The notes under the pieces are model-generated. The model saw nothing but the letters and a program-made list of their open reading frames with translations. It was not told where the DNA came from and ran no database searches. Source: Geobacter sp. DSM 9736 (lineage in GTDB: Bacteria; Desulfobacterota; Desulfuromonadia; Geobacterales; Geobacteraceae). From it: a stretch of 64,000 nt of DNA. How positions within the stretch are numbered: position 1 is the first letter of the stretch; each line of letters opens with the position of its first letter. The position numbers and the translations under genes are program-made. Where the stretch lies: assembly GCF_900187405.1 (NCBI RefSeq), contig NZ_LT896716.1:2484001-2548000 (forward strand), read 5' to 3'. Shown here piece after piece: positions 51,620 to 61,458 of this stretch.

Positions 51620-54280
51620 TCAACCCGCGGCTGCCTGCCGTTTCCTCCTGATCCACTTGTCCACCTCCACCAGCACCACCACCGATGCCGAGATCGCCAC
51701 GATCCGCACCCACTCCACACCCCCGAGAGGAACCGTACGGAAAACCCACTGGAGGGGCGGCGCGTAGATGACGGCCAACTGCGCGACGAAGGCAGCGATC
51801 ATGCTGTAGAAGAGGAAAGGATTGCTGAACGGACTGATGTGGAAGATGGATCCCAGCTCCGAGCGGCTGTTCCATGCCTGGAAAAACTGGAAGAAGACCA
51901 TGGTGGTCACCGCCACGGTCCGTGCATGCTCCAGGCTCTGGCCCCCCCGAAGCGTCACCACGAAGTTGCAGACCACTCCCGCCGCGATGAGCAGGCCCAC
52001 GAGAATGGTCCTCTCCATGAGAAGTCGGGACATGATCCCCTCCTGAGGGGGGCGGGGGGGCCGGTCGATGATCCCTTTCTCCTCCGGCTCGAAGGCGAGG
52101 GCCACGTCCTGGAGGCCGTTGGTCACCAGGTTGATCCAGAGGAGCTGGGCGGGGACGTAGGGGATCGGCATCCCGAGCACCATGGTGCCGATGATGGAGA
52201 GGATGGCGGCGACCCCGGTGGGGATGAGGAAGAAGGTCACCTTGCGGAGGTTGTCGAAGACGATCCTCCCCTCCTTCACCGCGCTGAAGATGCTGGCGAA
52301 GTTGTCATCGGCCAGCACCATGTCGGAGGCCTCCTTGGCCACGTCGGTGCCGGTTATACCCATGGCGATGCCGATGTGGGCGGATTTGAGGGCCGGAGCG
52401 TCGTTGACGCCGTCGCCGGTCATGGCCACCACCTCACCGTGCCTGACGAGCTGCTGGGTTATCCGCAGCTTGTGCTGGGGAGATACACGGGCATAGACCG
52501 ACACCTCCCGTACCCGCTCGAAGAGCTCCTCGTCGCTCATCGCCTCCAGCTCCCGCCCCGTGATGACGGGAGCGCCGGGGCCGATGATGCCGAGCTCGCG
52601 CCCGATGGCCTCGGCCGTAACGGCGTGATCCCCGGTGATCATGACCACCCGAACCCCAGCCCTGTGACATCCGGCGATGGCGTCGATGACTTCGGTGCGG
52701 GGAGGATCGATCATCCCCTGCAGCCCTGAGAATAGAAGCCCACCCTCTTCCACGTCGCGGTGGGTCAGTTCATTCGTACCATCCGCCACCTTCTTCCAGG
52801 CGAAGGCCAGTACCCGCATCCCCTGGGCAGCGAGTTCCGTTGCCGCAGCGAGCATCTCCTTTCTCCGTGATCCCTCGGCAGCGCACATCTCCACGACCCG
52901 CTCGGGGGCTCCCTTGACAAAAAGATACGCCCCCTCCCCGTGCCGGTGGAGGGTCGCCATGTACCCCCGCTCCGATTCGAAGGGAACGATAGCCAGCTGC
53001 TCGTACCGCTCCTTTTCCTCCTCGACGGCGAGTCCCCCCTTGACGGCGGAGACGATGAGGGCACCTTCTGTCGGGTCGCCGCTCACCCTGAACCGCCCCT
53101 CCTCCTCGTAGACGTCGGACTCGTTGCAGAGCAGGCCGATCCGCAAAAGGCGCAAGAGGGCCTCGTTCTCCGGGAGTGCGGTCTTCTTCCCTCCGAGGAG
53201 GATCTCCCCCGCGGGTGCGTAGCCTATTCCCGTCACCTCGTAGAGCCGTTCCCCGTCGTGGAGGCGGGTGACGGTCATCTCGTTTCGGGTGAGGGTGCCG
53301 GTCTTGTCGGAGCAGATCACCGTGGTGCTGCCGAGGGTCTCCACCGCGGGGAGCTTCCGGATGATGGCGTTCGTCCGCGCCATCCGCGCCACCCCCACCG
53401 CCATCGCAATGGTGACGACGATGGGCAGCCCCTCGGGGATCGTTGCCACGGCCGCGGCCACCGCCGTCATGAACATCTCCTTTACGCTCTCTCCCATAAG
53501 GAGGCCGACCGCAAAGAGCGCCCCCGATGCCCCCATCACCAGGAGCCCGATCATCCGGGCGAAGCGGTCGATCTTCTCCTGGATAGGGGCCTTCACCAGG
53601 CCGATATCCCTGACCTCGCCTGCGATGGTGCCGAGGATTGTCGATGCGCCGGTCGCCGTAACGACCCCCCTGGCCCGGCCGTTCACCACGGCGGTCCCCA
53701 TGAACGCCATGTTCGTCTGGTCGGCGGGGATGAGATTTTCGCCGGCAACCGGAGCGGCTCCCTTCTCCACGGGGAGGGATTCCCCGGTGAGCATCGCCTC
53801 GTCGATCCGCAGCTCGTTCACGTGGAGAAGCCGCAGATCCGCCGGGACCCGCGCACCGGAAGCGAGCAGCACCAGGTCCCCCGGCACGAGCTCGGCGCTG
53901 GAGAGCTCCTTCTCCCTCCCATCCCGTATCACCCGCGCCTTGGGCACCACGAGCTTCTTGAGGGACTGGACGCTCTCCTCCGCCTTGTACTCCTGGAGGT
54001 ACCCGATGACGGCGTTGAGGAGCACCACCGCGATGATGACCCCGGCGTCGATGTACTCCCCCAGGAGGATGGTCACCACCGCGGCCACCAGAAGAATGAA
54101 GATGAGGGGGCTCGTGAACTGGTGGAGGAGGATCGCGAGGCGGCTGATCTTCTCTTCTTCGGCAAGTTTGTTGGGGCCGTAACGGGCAAGCCGTTCTCGA
54201 GCCTCCTGCCCGCTGAGCCCCCCGTCTGGAGTGCTTAGCTTCTCCAGGACATCCCGGGCTTCCATCTCGTACCAGAGCAC
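51620..54280 (-). CDS. P-type cation-transporting ATPase (P2A, Ca2+-ATPase-like)
   Basis: This 886-aa inner-membrane pump has actuator TGES (near 163), the M4 motif PEGLP in AVATIPEGLPIVVTIAMAVG, and phosphorylation site CSDKTGTLTRNE (Asp near 322). KGAPE, TGD and MTGDGVNDAPAL (near 627) follow, then ten helices ending in the PMR1/SERCA-like C-domain. M6 is LWINLVTNGLQDVALAF, with Asn and Asp but not the strict SERCA pattern, so ion choice (Ca2+, or another cation) is open. GTG at 54280 with GGAGG upstream gives MLWYEMEARDVLEKL, better than the ATG at 54265. It may lead the trehalose operon, with 35 bp to the next gene. Confidence 0.9.
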   Translation of the reverse strand: MLWYEMEARDVLEKLSTPDGGLSGQEARERLARYGPNKLAEEEKISRLAILLHQFTSPLIFILLVAAVVTILLGEYIDAGVIIAVVLLNAVIGYLQEYKAEESVQSLKKLVVPKARVIRDGREKELSSAELVPGDLVLLASGARVPADLRLLHVNELRIDEAMLTGESLPVEKGAAPVAGENLIPADQTNMAFMGTAVVNGRARGVVTATGASTILGTIAGEVRDIGLVKAPIQEKIDRFARMIGLLVMGASGALFAVGLLMGESVKEMFMTAVAAAVATIPEGLPIVVTIAMAVGVARMARTNAIIRKLPAVETLGSTTVICSDKTGTLTRNEMTVTRLHDGERLYEVTGIGYAPAGEILLGGKKTALPENEALLRLLRIGLLCNESDVYEEEGRFRVSGDPTEGALIVSAVKGGLAVEEEKERYEQLAIVPFESERGYMATLHRHGEGAYLFVKGAPERVVEMCAAEGSRRKEMLAAATELAAQGMRVLAFAWKKVADGTNELTHRDVEEGGLLFSGLQGMIDPPRTEVIDAIAGCHRAGVRVVMITGDHAVTAEAIGRELGIIGPGAPVITGRELEAMSDEELFERVREVSVYARVSPQHKLRITQQLVRHGEVVAMTGDGVNDAPALKSAHIGIAMGITGTDVAKEASDMVLADDNFASIFSAVKEGRIVFDNLRKVTFFLIPTGVAAILSIIGTMVLGMPIPYVPAQLLWINLVTNGLQDVALAFEPEEKGIIDRPPRPPQEGIMSRLLMERTILVGLLIAAGVVCNFVVTLRGGQSLEHARTVAVTTMVFFQFFQAWNSRSELGSIFHISPFSNPFLFYSMIAAFVAQLAVIYAPPLQWVFRTVPLGGVEWVRIVAISASVVVLVEVDKWIRRKRQAAAG

Positions 54281-54307
54281 CTTTGCGCCTCCGCAACCAC
54301 GTAATGT

Positions 54308-54328
54308 ACACCCCCCATGGGGAGGTGT
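54308..54328 (-). promoter_or_regulatory. Palindromic operator candidate upstream of the P-type ATPase gene
   Basis: 21-bp dyad ACACCCCCCATGGGGAGGTGT (nearly perfect) between a TATGAT-like box (minus strand, about 54340) and the GTG start. It is a probable repressor or metalloregulator site; the regulator is unknown. Confidence 0.4.
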
Positions 54329-54672
54329 GGGCATCATATAAAGCAGGTGCCGGTCTTCGACCCGCATGCAGTCCGCTCACCTTCAATCTAGCAGCTCAGG
54401 CCGGGGAGTCAACCGAAGGGGGTGGGCGCCTGATGTATTCGCTCTCTCAGGAAGATGACCCCTGACTTTGTACCCTTGAAGGAAGTCTCCCCTGGCCTTC
54501 CGCCACATTGAATCTGCCAGGGGTTGTGCATCTCATGGAACATGAAGACCCAGGGATGGCTTGAACCAACCCTGCAATGATCGCGATATTCCGCCGGATA
54601 ATGACCTTGACAGGAGCGGTCCGATTCATTTAACCTCCAAACGGTTGTTATCCCTTCCGAGACAAGACCGCC
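54329..54672 (+). promoter_or_regulatory. Intergenic region with promoter for the nhaA cluster
   Basis: About 340 bp with no gene that I can support. Near its right end are TTGACA (54607-54612), a 16-bp spacer and TTTAAC (54629-54634), about 39 bp before the first small gene. Confidence 0.45.
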
Positions 54673-55029
54673 ATGGATTTCCCTTCCATCTTTCATAGAT
54701 TTCTGGCCTCCGTCATGATCATGGTGATTTTCACCCTCACCGTGCAGAGCTTCGGCATCGCGTCTCCTTCTCCGGGAACGGTTACCGTTGCGGCTTCTAC
54801 GGCGGATGCGGGTTTCACATGGCAGGCTGACGATACGGAGCATGACCACGACTGTCCCGCCACGGAATCTTCAACTAACTACAGTCCCTTCTGTTTTGAA
54901 ACCTATCTGCTTCCCCAGTACTACCCCGACATCGCCCTGCTAACGGGTTTTGAGCCGTCCTCGGTTTTTCCGGAAGTCTACCGGGAACGTCTCCTTCCCC
55001 CTCACAACCGAATCGCTGACCAAGGTTGA
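54673..55029 (+). CDS. Small exported protein of unknown function, upstream of nhaA
   Basis: This 118-aa protein has a signal peptide (MDFPSIFHRFLASVMIMVIFTLTVQSFGIA). The mature part has a His/Asp-rich patch (TEHDHDCPATESS) that could bind metal, two cysteines, and a tail ending VFPEVYRERLLPPHNRIA. Tails of the type PEVY-x(4)-PP-x-N are, as I recall, seen in small exported proteins near metal-efflux genes. The ribosome site is poor. It is followed after 150 bp by nhaA. Not otherwise recognised. Confidence 0.55.
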   Translation: MDFPSIFHRFLASVMIMVIFTLTVQSFGIASPSPGTVTVAASTADAGFTWQADDTEHDHDCPATESSTNYSPFCFETYLLPQYYPDIALLTGFEPSSVFPEVYRERLLPPHNRIADQG

Positions 55030-55180
55030 TCCTGAAGGGGAGCACCCACTCCTTTTCTACGTCAGTATTTCCGTCTCAGATAGACCAAAAAGGTCTTGAT
55101 GACACCATGCGATTCCCGGCGCAGTCGCGGCTGTCGCCGAAAACATACCATTCAGGAATGCGCTGTTACAGGAGCACGTT

Positions 55181-56329
55181 GTGAGAGAAAAGATAAACCT
55201 TCTGCGGGAATTTTCCGTTCCGCTGCTTGCAGGTGTTATGGTCGCCCTGGTATGGGCAAACGTTTCGCCGCAAGGCTACCACCACTTTGTCGAGAGCCCG
55301 TTTCTCGGAAACCTGAGTTTTCATTTCGTTACCAACGAGCTGTTCATGGTCCTGTTCTTCGGCATGGCAGCAGTCGAGATAACACAGAGCTGCCTCCCGG
55401 GAGGTGACCTGAACCCTCCCCGGAAGGCGATAAACCCGCTGCTGGCCACATTAGGGGGTGTTGTCGGTCCGGTTGCGGTATACCTGGCTCTGAACGTTCT
55501 AATCGGCTCGCCTCTCCTTACAAGGGGATGGGGGATTCCTACGGCCACCGATATCGCCCTCGCGTGGCTCGCGGCAAGGATAGTGTTCGGCGCCCGCCAT
55601 CCTGCCGTCTCGTTCCTGCTGCTTCTTGCCATAGCAGACGACGCCATCGGCCTTGCCATAATTGCGGTTTTCTATCCCGATCCGGCTGTTCCGATGGCTC
55701 CCGCCTGGCTCCTCCTTCCGTTGCTGGGGATGGGGGCGGCTCTGCTCCTGCGGACCCTCAAGATCCAGAGCTACTGGCCCTATATCCTCATCGGGGGCAC
55801 GCTCTGCTGGACCGGGCTCTTCAAGGCGCACCTACATCCTGCCCTGGCCCTGGTTTTTGTCGTACCCTTCATCCCGCACCCCCCTCGTGAACGCATGGGC
55901 ATCTTCGAGACCGATCCGCACGACCGCTCTCCGCTGGCAAGTTTCGAGCACGACTGGAAGATAGTGGTTGACTTCGGCCTCTTCATGTTCGGGCTTGCAA
56001 ACGCCGGCGTGGAGTTTTCGGAAATAGGGACGGTGACTTGGCTGGTCCTGATCGCACTACTCCTCGGCAAAACCGCCGGCATCTTCATCATGGGATGGCT
56101 GGGTGCCCGGCTAGGGTTCCCGCTCCCCGGGAACGTCGGCTACAAGGAACTCGCCCTCACAGGATTGATTGCGGGGATAGGCCTCACCGTCGCCCTGTTC
56201 GTGGCAGGAGAAGCTTTTACGGAACCGGGCGTCCAGGGAGCGGCTAAAATGGGAGCGTTGCTGAGCGGAGCGGCCGCGATCGCGGCTATCCTGTTCGGCA
56301 AACTATTTCGTGTCAGGAAGATCGAATGA
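55181..56329 (+). CDS. nhaA: NhaA-type Na+/H+ antiporter
   Basis: This 382-aa inner-membrane antiporter exports Na+ in exchange for H+. The ion site is the Asp pair D153-D154 in LLLAIADDAIGLAII; the unwound helix 4 matches TATDIALAWLAARIVFG. It is a little shorter than E. coli NhaA and lacks some N-terminal sequence. It starts with GTG after GGAG. It is flanked on both sides by small exported proteins that may belong with it. Confidence 0.93.
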   Translation: MREKINLLREFSVPLLAGVMVALVWANVSPQGYHHFVESPFLGNLSFHFVTNELFMVLFFGMAAVEITQSCLPGGDLNPPRKAINPLLATLGGVVGPVAVYLALNVLIGSPLLTRGWGIPTATDIALAWLAARIVFGARHPAVSFLLLLAIADDAIGLAIIAVFYPDPAVPMAPAWLLLPLLGMGAALLLRTLKIQSYWPYILIGGTLCWTGLFKAHLHPALALVFVVPFIPHPPRERMGIFETDPHDRSPLASFEHDWKIVVDFGLFMFGLANAGVEFSEIGTVTWLVLIALLLGKTAGIFIMGWLGARLGFPLPGNVGYKELALTGLIAGIGLTVALFVAGEAFTEPGVQGAAKMGALLSGAAAIAAILFGKLFRVRKIE

Positions 56330-56394
56330 GGCGTGATACCTGCTGCAATGCCTGCTTCTCCTCCTCTGCAGACATGATTATCGAGGTGTCTTGA

Positions 56395-56745
56395 ATGCGG
56401 GCATATCCTTATATAGTCAGGGTGTCGGCATGCGCGATGCTGTTCGTCACCCTCGCATTCGCCACAAGCGGGCTCACGGTGCGGGAGCAGCTCCTGGAGC
56501 CGTTCCACGAGCGGGTGACGGACGGCAAAGGTACAGTTGCGGCTGACGACGCCGGCCAGGGGGTCAGCGCGGACCAGAAGCCCAGGTTCTATTTCTTCGA
56601 CTCCCCCTCCTTCTGGGGAATTCCGGGCTCCCTGCTGAGATATCTCCCCCTTGTTTCCTTCCTTCACATAGCGATACCATTCAAGGCGCTCACGGATGTC
56701 TTCAGGGACATCTTCATCCCCCCGGAACGGCCCTCTCTTTCCTGA
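56395..56745 (+). CDS. Small membrane/exported protein of unknown function, downstream of nhaA
   Basis: This 116-aa protein has an N-terminal signal or anchor (MRAYPYIVRVSACAMLFVTLAFATSG) and a short hydrophilic part, then a second hydrophobic stretch (LLRYLPLVSFLHIAIPF). Its tail, ALTDVFRDIFIPPERP, resembles the VFPEVYRERLLPPHN tail of the protein before nhaA. GAGG precedes the ATG. Not recognised. Confidence 0.55.
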   Translation: MRAYPYIVRVSACAMLFVTLAFATSGLTVREQLLEPFHERVTDGKGTVAADDAGQGVSADQKPRFYFFDSPSFWGIPGSLLRYLPLVSFLHIAIPFKALTDVFRDIFIPPERPSLS

Positions 56746-56816
56746 TCCCGGACCCGCAGAGGCCGATGATTCCGGCCGCTGCCGACTCAACATCTTGCAC
56801 AAGAGAGGAATAGAAC

Positions 56817-57389
56817 GTGACAAAAATAGCATCCTACTGGATTTTCGTTACCGCCTGCACGCTTGCACTATCCGCAGGCTGCGCAAAAAAGGAAATGATA
56901 AGAGCAGACGAGCAGGCATCGGCAACAGCCCCGTCCGCGAAGGGGCAGCCTGACCCGTCTGCCCTCCCCCCGACGGCCGTTGCCGAAGAAGGCATCAGCC
57001 CCGGAACTGTCGGCGAAACCCCTCTCGCGGAGCGTGACGACCTGCGGGCGGAGCAGCTCCGCACACTTGAAGCGGTCTACTTCAGCTTCGATTCTTTCAC
57101 CCTCACCAAAGAAGCCCGGGACATCCTTTACCGGAATGCCGGGTGGCTCGAAAAGAACCCCCAGGTGAACGTGCAGCTGGAGGGGCATACGGACGAGCGG
57201 GGCTCAGGGGAATACAACCTGGCTCTCGGTGAGAAAAGGGCCCTGTCGGCACAAAAATACCTCAGGACCCTCGGCATCGCGGAAGATCGCCTCTCCGTCA
57301 TAAGTTACGGTGAGGAGAAACCCGCGGCAAGCGGCCACGACGAGACCGCCTGGAGCAGGAACAGGCGCGTGGAGTTCGTTATCAAGTAG
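56817..57389 (+). CDS. Pal/OmpA-domain peptidoglycan-associated lipoprotein
   Basis: This 190-aa lipoprotein has a signal with lipobox (MTKIASYWIFVTACTLALSAGC) and a Pro/Ala linker of about 50 residues. An OmpA-like domain follows (VYFSFDSFTLTKEARDILYRNAGWL; VQLEGHTDERGSGEYNLALGEKRALSAQKYL; SYGEEKP...NRRVEFVI). It anchors the outer membrane to peptidoglycan. It is not next to tolB, so it may be a second copy rather than the Tol system Pal. GTG start after AGAGGAA. Confidence 0.9.
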   Translation: MTKIASYWIFVTACTLALSAGCAKKEMIRADEQASATAPSAKGQPDPSALPPTAVAEEGISPGTVGETPLAERDDLRAEQLRTLEAVYFSFDSFTLTKEARDILYRNAGWLEKNPQVNVQLEGHTDERGSGEYNLALGEKRALSAQKYLRTLGIAEDRLSVISYGEEKPAASGHDETAWSRNRRVEFVIK

Positions 57390-57397
57390 AGACATTG

Positions 57398-57424
57398 GGG
57401 GGAGCGGTTTTGCCCGCTCCCCCG
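57398..57424. terminator. GC hairpin between convergent pal-like and haem-PAS genes
   Basis: GGGGGGAGCGG / CCGCTCCCCC stem with a TTTTGC loop. No T-run on either side, so it may be a weak terminator or RNA-stabilising element. Confidence 0.55.
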
Positions 57425-57430
57425 CCTTCG

Positions 57431-58618
57431 TCATTTCTCCCACAGTATCGCGGCATAGATGCCGTTGGAGCAGTCCACAGCCGAGATCACCATTTCCACG
57501 GCAACATTCCCCCCTCCTGAAATGGCCACCAGCGCCTGCATCCTCACCCCCTGCATCGGCTCCATGCCTCGACAGCGGGGGAGCCGGGAACGAATCTCCC
57601 CGGTGACGAGAGAAAAGAAATCCCTCCCCAGCAGTTCCCCCTTCTCCAGCCCGAACAGACGTTCAGCCCTCGTATTGAAAAGGATGATGTTGCCTCCTTC
57701 TATGAAGGTGACTATGGCAGCATCGGACATCTCGACTATGGCGCGGTACCTGCGCTCGGAGTTTCGGTACTGGTCCGTCCTCATCTGAAGTTCGTGCATC
57801 ATCTCGTTGTAGGCCGCGACGAGGGCACGGATATCCGGGTCCGCCCCCGGAGGGGTGACCGGCGTGAATGTTCCGGTCTTTGCCATGCCTGTAACCGTCT
57901 CGGCCAGCTCTGCAACCGGATCGATGATCTTGCGGCGCATGAGCTTGCCGATCAGATACACGACGAGAAGAAAGATGACCCCCTTGACGAAGAGGCCGCC
58001 GTACATGCTCCACCCTTCCGGGTAGAATTCATCCATCGGAATGGTAACCGCGACGGCCCCGATGAGATCCCCTGAAGAGTGACCGTAGATGCGATGGCCC
58101 CGGGGGAAGAGGGAACGGACGGACGGTGGAGCATCATCACGTGCACCGTGGCAGGAAAGACATTTTTCGCTGACGGTCAGAGCCTGCACGTACAGGAATT
58201 CCTTCCTCCCCTCCCCCTTCAGAAGACGAGACGCTTCACGACGGCTTGAGCTCTGCACGAGCGGCTTCAAAGCCGTTTCAACATCCGTGGGGCGGAAGTG
58301 TTCACTGGCGGGAAGAAAGGACACGACCCTGATCAGGAACCTCTCCGGTGCAGTTACCCGGTTCACCACAGCCTCAAGATCAGTGGATCGATGGGTGGCC
58401 GGCACACCCGGCCGCATTACGGGTGCTACCCCAACCGCCTCTCCCATGAGCTCTGCCACCTCACCCGCCACCAGCCGCGCCTCGTTCAGCACAAGCCTGT
58501 CGATAAGGGTCCGGTTTCGTTGATAGGTGAAGAGGCTCGAAACCAGGAGCAGGCATAACATGAGGATCAGCATGAAAATGGTGAACCGTGTACCCATCCT
58601 GAAAGTAGAAGGGCGCAT
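57431..58618 (-). CDS. Membrane c-type haem sensor with HAMP and PAS, no output domain
   Basis: This 395-aa protein has a first membrane helix (FTIFMLILMLCLLLVSSLFTY) and a periplasmic DUF3365-like domain with a haem c attachment motif CLSCH (about 153-157). A second helix (GGLFVKGVIFLLVVYLIGKLM), HAMP and a cytoplasmic PAS domain (YRAIVEMSDAAIVTFIEGGNIILFNTRAERLFGLEK) follow. It then stops at EMVISAVDCSNGIYAAILWEK, with no kinase, GGDEF or MCP module. It could be a truncated or partner-dependent redox or gas sensor. The start at 58618 follows GGGAGGAG; the upstream frame of 40 codons is rejected. Confidence 0.78.
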   Translation of the reverse strand: MRPSTFRMGTRFTIFMLILMLCLLLVSSLFTYQRNRTLIDRLVLNEARLVAGEVAELMGEAVGVAPVMRPGVPATHRSTDLEAVVNRVTAPERFLIRVVSFLPASEHFRPTDVETALKPLVQSSSRREASRLLKGEGRKEFLYVQALTVSEKCLSCHGARDDAPPSVRSLFPRGHRIYGHSSGDLIGAVAVTIPMDEFYPEGWSMYGGLFVKGVIFLLVVYLIGKLMRRKIIDPVAELAETVTGMAKTGTFTPVTPPGADPDIRALVAAYNEMMHELQMRTDQYRNSERRYRAIVEMSDAAIVTFIEGGNIILFNTRAERLFGLEKGELLGRDFFSLVTGEIRSRLPRCRGMEPMQGVRMQALVAISGGGNVAVEMVISAVDCSNGIYAAILWEK

Positions 58619-58760
58619 CACTCCTCCCCGTCCGCCTTTTCCATCCAGTTTAACCGATGGGGACTTTGTGACAATACGCAAGGTGCGCTCCGTTGCCATA
58701 TGCCTCGCATCATTTATAATGAAGTGCAGGCGCATCAAGAACTGATTCGGAGATGATGGA

Positions 58761-61049
58761 GTGCTGGCAAGCGTTCTTTCAGGTTATATCGGTGCCCTGG
58801 CGGCGCCGTGGCTCAACCGGCGCGCTCCCAGGCATGCCGGCCGACTCTGCGCGGCGCTCCCCCTTGCACTCTTCCTATACTTCGCCGGGCGGCTCCTGCC
58901 GGGGGGCGAAACGGCAGAGGCGTGGGAATGGGCACCTTCCCTGGGCGTCAACCTCTCTTTCCAGCTTGACGGGCTGAGCATCCTTTTCGCACTTCTTATC
59001 ACCGGGATGGGTTCGGTCGTTCTCTTCTACTCTTCCGACTACCTGGAAGATCACCGCTACCTTGGAAGACTTTACGGCTACCTCCTGGCATTCATGGCTT
59101 CGATGCTCGGTCTCGTCCTTTCGGCGAACCTCGTTCTCATCTATCTCTTCTGGGAGCTGACGAGCATCTTCTCCTACCTGCTGATAGGGTTCGAAAATCG
59201 GCAGGAAGCCGCCCGGAAGTCCGCTCTGCAGGCCCTTCTTGTCACCGGCGCCGGTGGACTTTCGCTTCTCGCAGGCATCCTCCTTCTCGGCCACATGGGG
59301 GGGAGTCTCGAAATTTCCCACCTGATGGAGAGGAGTGCGGATCTACGCGACCACCCCCTCTACCTGCCGGCACTGCTGCTGATACTTGCCGGGGCCTTTA
59401 CGAAATCGGCACAGGTACCCTTCCACTTCTGGCTTCCCTCTGCCATGGCGGCTCCGACGCCGGTGAGCGCATACCTCCACTCGGCCACGATGGTGAAGGC
59501 CGGGCTCTACCTGCTGGCACGGCTCATGCCGATTCTGGGGGGAAGCGAAGCATGGCATTATGCCATCACGACGGCCGGGGTCGCGACGATGCTCACAGGC
59601 GCCATCATGGCTTTCCCTCAGGAAGACCTGAAACGGTTGCTGGCCTACTCGACGGTGAGCGCCCTTGGAACGCTGATGCTCCTGATCGGAATAGGGACGA
59701 CGACCGCCGTAGAGGCCTTCGTCGTCTACCTCCTGGTCCACGTGCTTTACAAGGGTGCGCTCTTCCTCGTAGCCGGGGCGGTGGATCATTCCACCGGGAC
59801 ACGGACACTGCACCAGCTCGGGGGCCTGTGGAAGGTCATGCCCGCTGTGACCGTCGCCGCCGCACTTGCGGCTCTGTCCATGGCAGGCCTCCCCCCCATG
59901 TTGGGATTCATCGGAAAGGAGCTCCTGTACGAGGCTAAGCTGCAGGCACCACGGGCCGCGTTCTTCATCACCGGAGCGGGGGTCCTGGCCAACACTTTCA
60001 TGGTGGCCGTCGCCTTCATGGTGGGATTCCGCCCCTTCTTCGGCGACGCTGCAGACCTCCCCCGGAAGCCCCACGGGGCGTCGTGGCGTCTCTGGCTCGG
60101 GCCTCTTATCCTCGCGCTCCTGGGAACCGGGATAGGACTTTTCCCCGACGCAGCCGCTCAAGTTCTTGTCGCCCCTGCCGTCAGCGCCATAAGGGCGGAG
60201 CCGAGCGAAGTCCACCTGAAGCTGTGGCATGGCGTCAACCAGGTGCTCCTGCTCGGAATTGCGACCGTCGCGGGAGGCGTCCTGCTATATGGAGCGAGGG
60301 GAATCCTTCTCCAGCGAGCGGCGGGGAGACCGGAGTGGAATATATGGGGACCTGCCAGGTTCTACCAGATACTCCTCGACGGCATGCTCGGCCTCGCCGG
60401 AATACAGACGAGGCTTCTGCAGAGCGGATACCTGCGCCGCTACCTCATGGCGGCAGTCGGCACTGCGATTCTCCTGCTTGCCTTCGCGCTCCTGCGGCAG
60501 GGGGAGCCGTTGCAAACGGGATGGACTGCGGGAGTGCGGATGTACGAACTGCTGACTGCGGGGGTCGTCATGGCCGGCGCACTCACCGCAGCGGTAACCA
60601 CTTCGCGGCTGGCCGCCGTAGCCGCCCTCGGAGCAGTCGGTTATGGCGTGGCACTGATCTACCTTCTCTTTGGAGCTCCGGACCTGGCGATGACGCAGTT
60701 CTGCATCGAGACGCTCACGGTGATTCTCTTCGTTCTGGTCCTCTACCGGCTCCCCCGGTTTTCCCTGCTGTCTTCAGCGAGTGTGAGACTGCGCGATGCG
60801 CTGGTGGCGCTGGCCTGCGGCGTGATGATGACCCTTCTCACTCTCACGGCGCTTTCCCGGCCGCTGCAGTCAAGGGTAAGCGGCTTCTATGCCGAAAACA
60901 GCCTGCCCGAGGCTCACGGCCGCAATGTCGTCAACGTCATTATCGTCGATTTCCGCGCTCTCGACACCCTGGGGGAGATAACGGTTTTCGCCGTCGCAGC
61001 CATAGGCATTTACGGCCTCATCAAATTCGGCAGCAGGGAGCGCGGGTAA
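58761..61049 (+). CDS. mrpA: Mrp Na+/H+ antiporter subunit A
   Basis: This 762-aa inner-membrane protein is related to NuoL. The first 14 or so helices include the Lys region [39 protein letters not shown] (about 210-250). The C-terminal part carries the MrpB-like domain ([41 protein letters not shown]) and ends [33 protein letters not shown]. With the other subunits it exports Na+ using the proton gradient. It starts with GTG at 58761 and is followed 1 nt later by mrpB. It is divergent from the haem-PAS gene. Confidence 0.95.
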   Translation: MLASVLSGYIGALAAPWLNRRAPRHAGRLCAALPLALFLYFAGRLLPGGETAEAWEWAPSLGVNLSFQLDGLSILFALLITGMGSVVLFYSSDYLEDHRYLGRLYGYLLAFMASMLGLVLSANLVLIYLFWELTSIFSYLLIGFENRQEAARKSALQALLVTGAGGLSLLAGILLLGHMGGSLEISHLMERSADLRDHPLYLPALLLILAGAFTKSAQVPFHFWLPSAMAAPTPVSAYLHSATMVKAGLYLLARLMPILGGSEAWHYAITTAGVATMLTGAIMAFPQEDLKRLLAYSTVSALGTLMLLIGIGTTTAVEAFVVYLLVHVLYKGALFLVAGAVDHSTGTRTLHQLGGLWKVMPAVTVAAALAALSMAGLPPMLGFIGKELLYEAKLQAPRAAFFITGAGVLANTFMVAVAFMVGFRPFFGDAADLPRKPHGASWRLWLGPLILALLGTGIGLFPDAAAQVLVAPAVSAIRAEPSEVHLKLWHGVNQVLLLGIATVAGGVLLYGARGILLQRAAGRPEWNIWGPARFYQILLDGMLGLAGIQTRLLQSGYLRRYLMAAVGTAILLLAFALLRQGEPLQTGWTAGVRMYELLTAGVVMAGALTAAVTTSRLAAVAALGAVGYGVALIYLLFGAPDLAMTQFCIETLTVILFVLVLYRLPRFSLLSSASVRLRDALVALACGVMMTLLTLTALSRPLQSRVSGFYAENSLPEAHGRNVVNVIIVDFRALDTLGEITVFAVAAIGIYGLIKFGSRERG

Positions 61050-61050
61050 C

Positions 61051-61458
61051 ATGCAGTCGCTCATTCTTTCCACTACATCGCGACTCCTCCTGCCGCTCCT
61101 TGTCCTCTTCTCACTGTTTCTGCTCCTCCGGGGGCACAATGAGCCGGGGGGCGGATTCTCCGGGGGGCTCGTAGCCGCGGCGGCCTTCGCCCTCGACGCG
61201 CTGGCCCACGGCGTGCGAAGCGCACGGCGAACGCTCGGCATCGATCCGCTCTTTCTCGTCTCCTGGGGGCTTCTGGTTGCCCTTACCGCCGGCGTGCTTC
61301 CACTGGCCTCCGGACTGCCGTTTCTGACCGGGCTCTGGATAGAGACCGGCATTCCCGGCATCGGCGCCGTCGGCACGCCCCTTCTCTTCGATTTCGGCGT
61401 CTATCTTGTGGTAACCGGAATGGTGCTGCTGGTGGTCTTTTCGCTCATGGAGGAATAA
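61051..61458 (+). CDS. mrpB: Mrp Na+/H+ antiporter subunit B
   Basis: This 135-aa protein with four membrane helices has the MnhB signature [25 protein letters not shown] and [11 protein letters not shown]...[25 protein letters not shown]. Stop and mrpC start overlap by 1 nt (TAATG). Confidence 0.95.
   Translation: MQSLILSTTSRLLLPLLVLFSLFLLLRGHNEPGGGFSGGLVAAAAFALDALAHGVRSARRTLGIDPLFLVSWGLLVALTAGVLPLASGLPFLTGLWIETGIPGIGAVGTPLLFDFGVYLVVTGMVLLVVFSLMEE

Noticed and set aside
52770-54386. 538-codon reverse frame overlapping the P-type ATPase gene
   Set aside because: Low-complexity Arg/Gly/Pro translation typical of a shadow frame; the ATPase frame carries all catalytic motifs.
60083-61174. 363-codon frame within mrpA
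   Set aside because: Arg/Pro/Ser-rich shadow frame inside the well-supported mrpA and mrpB coding sequences.
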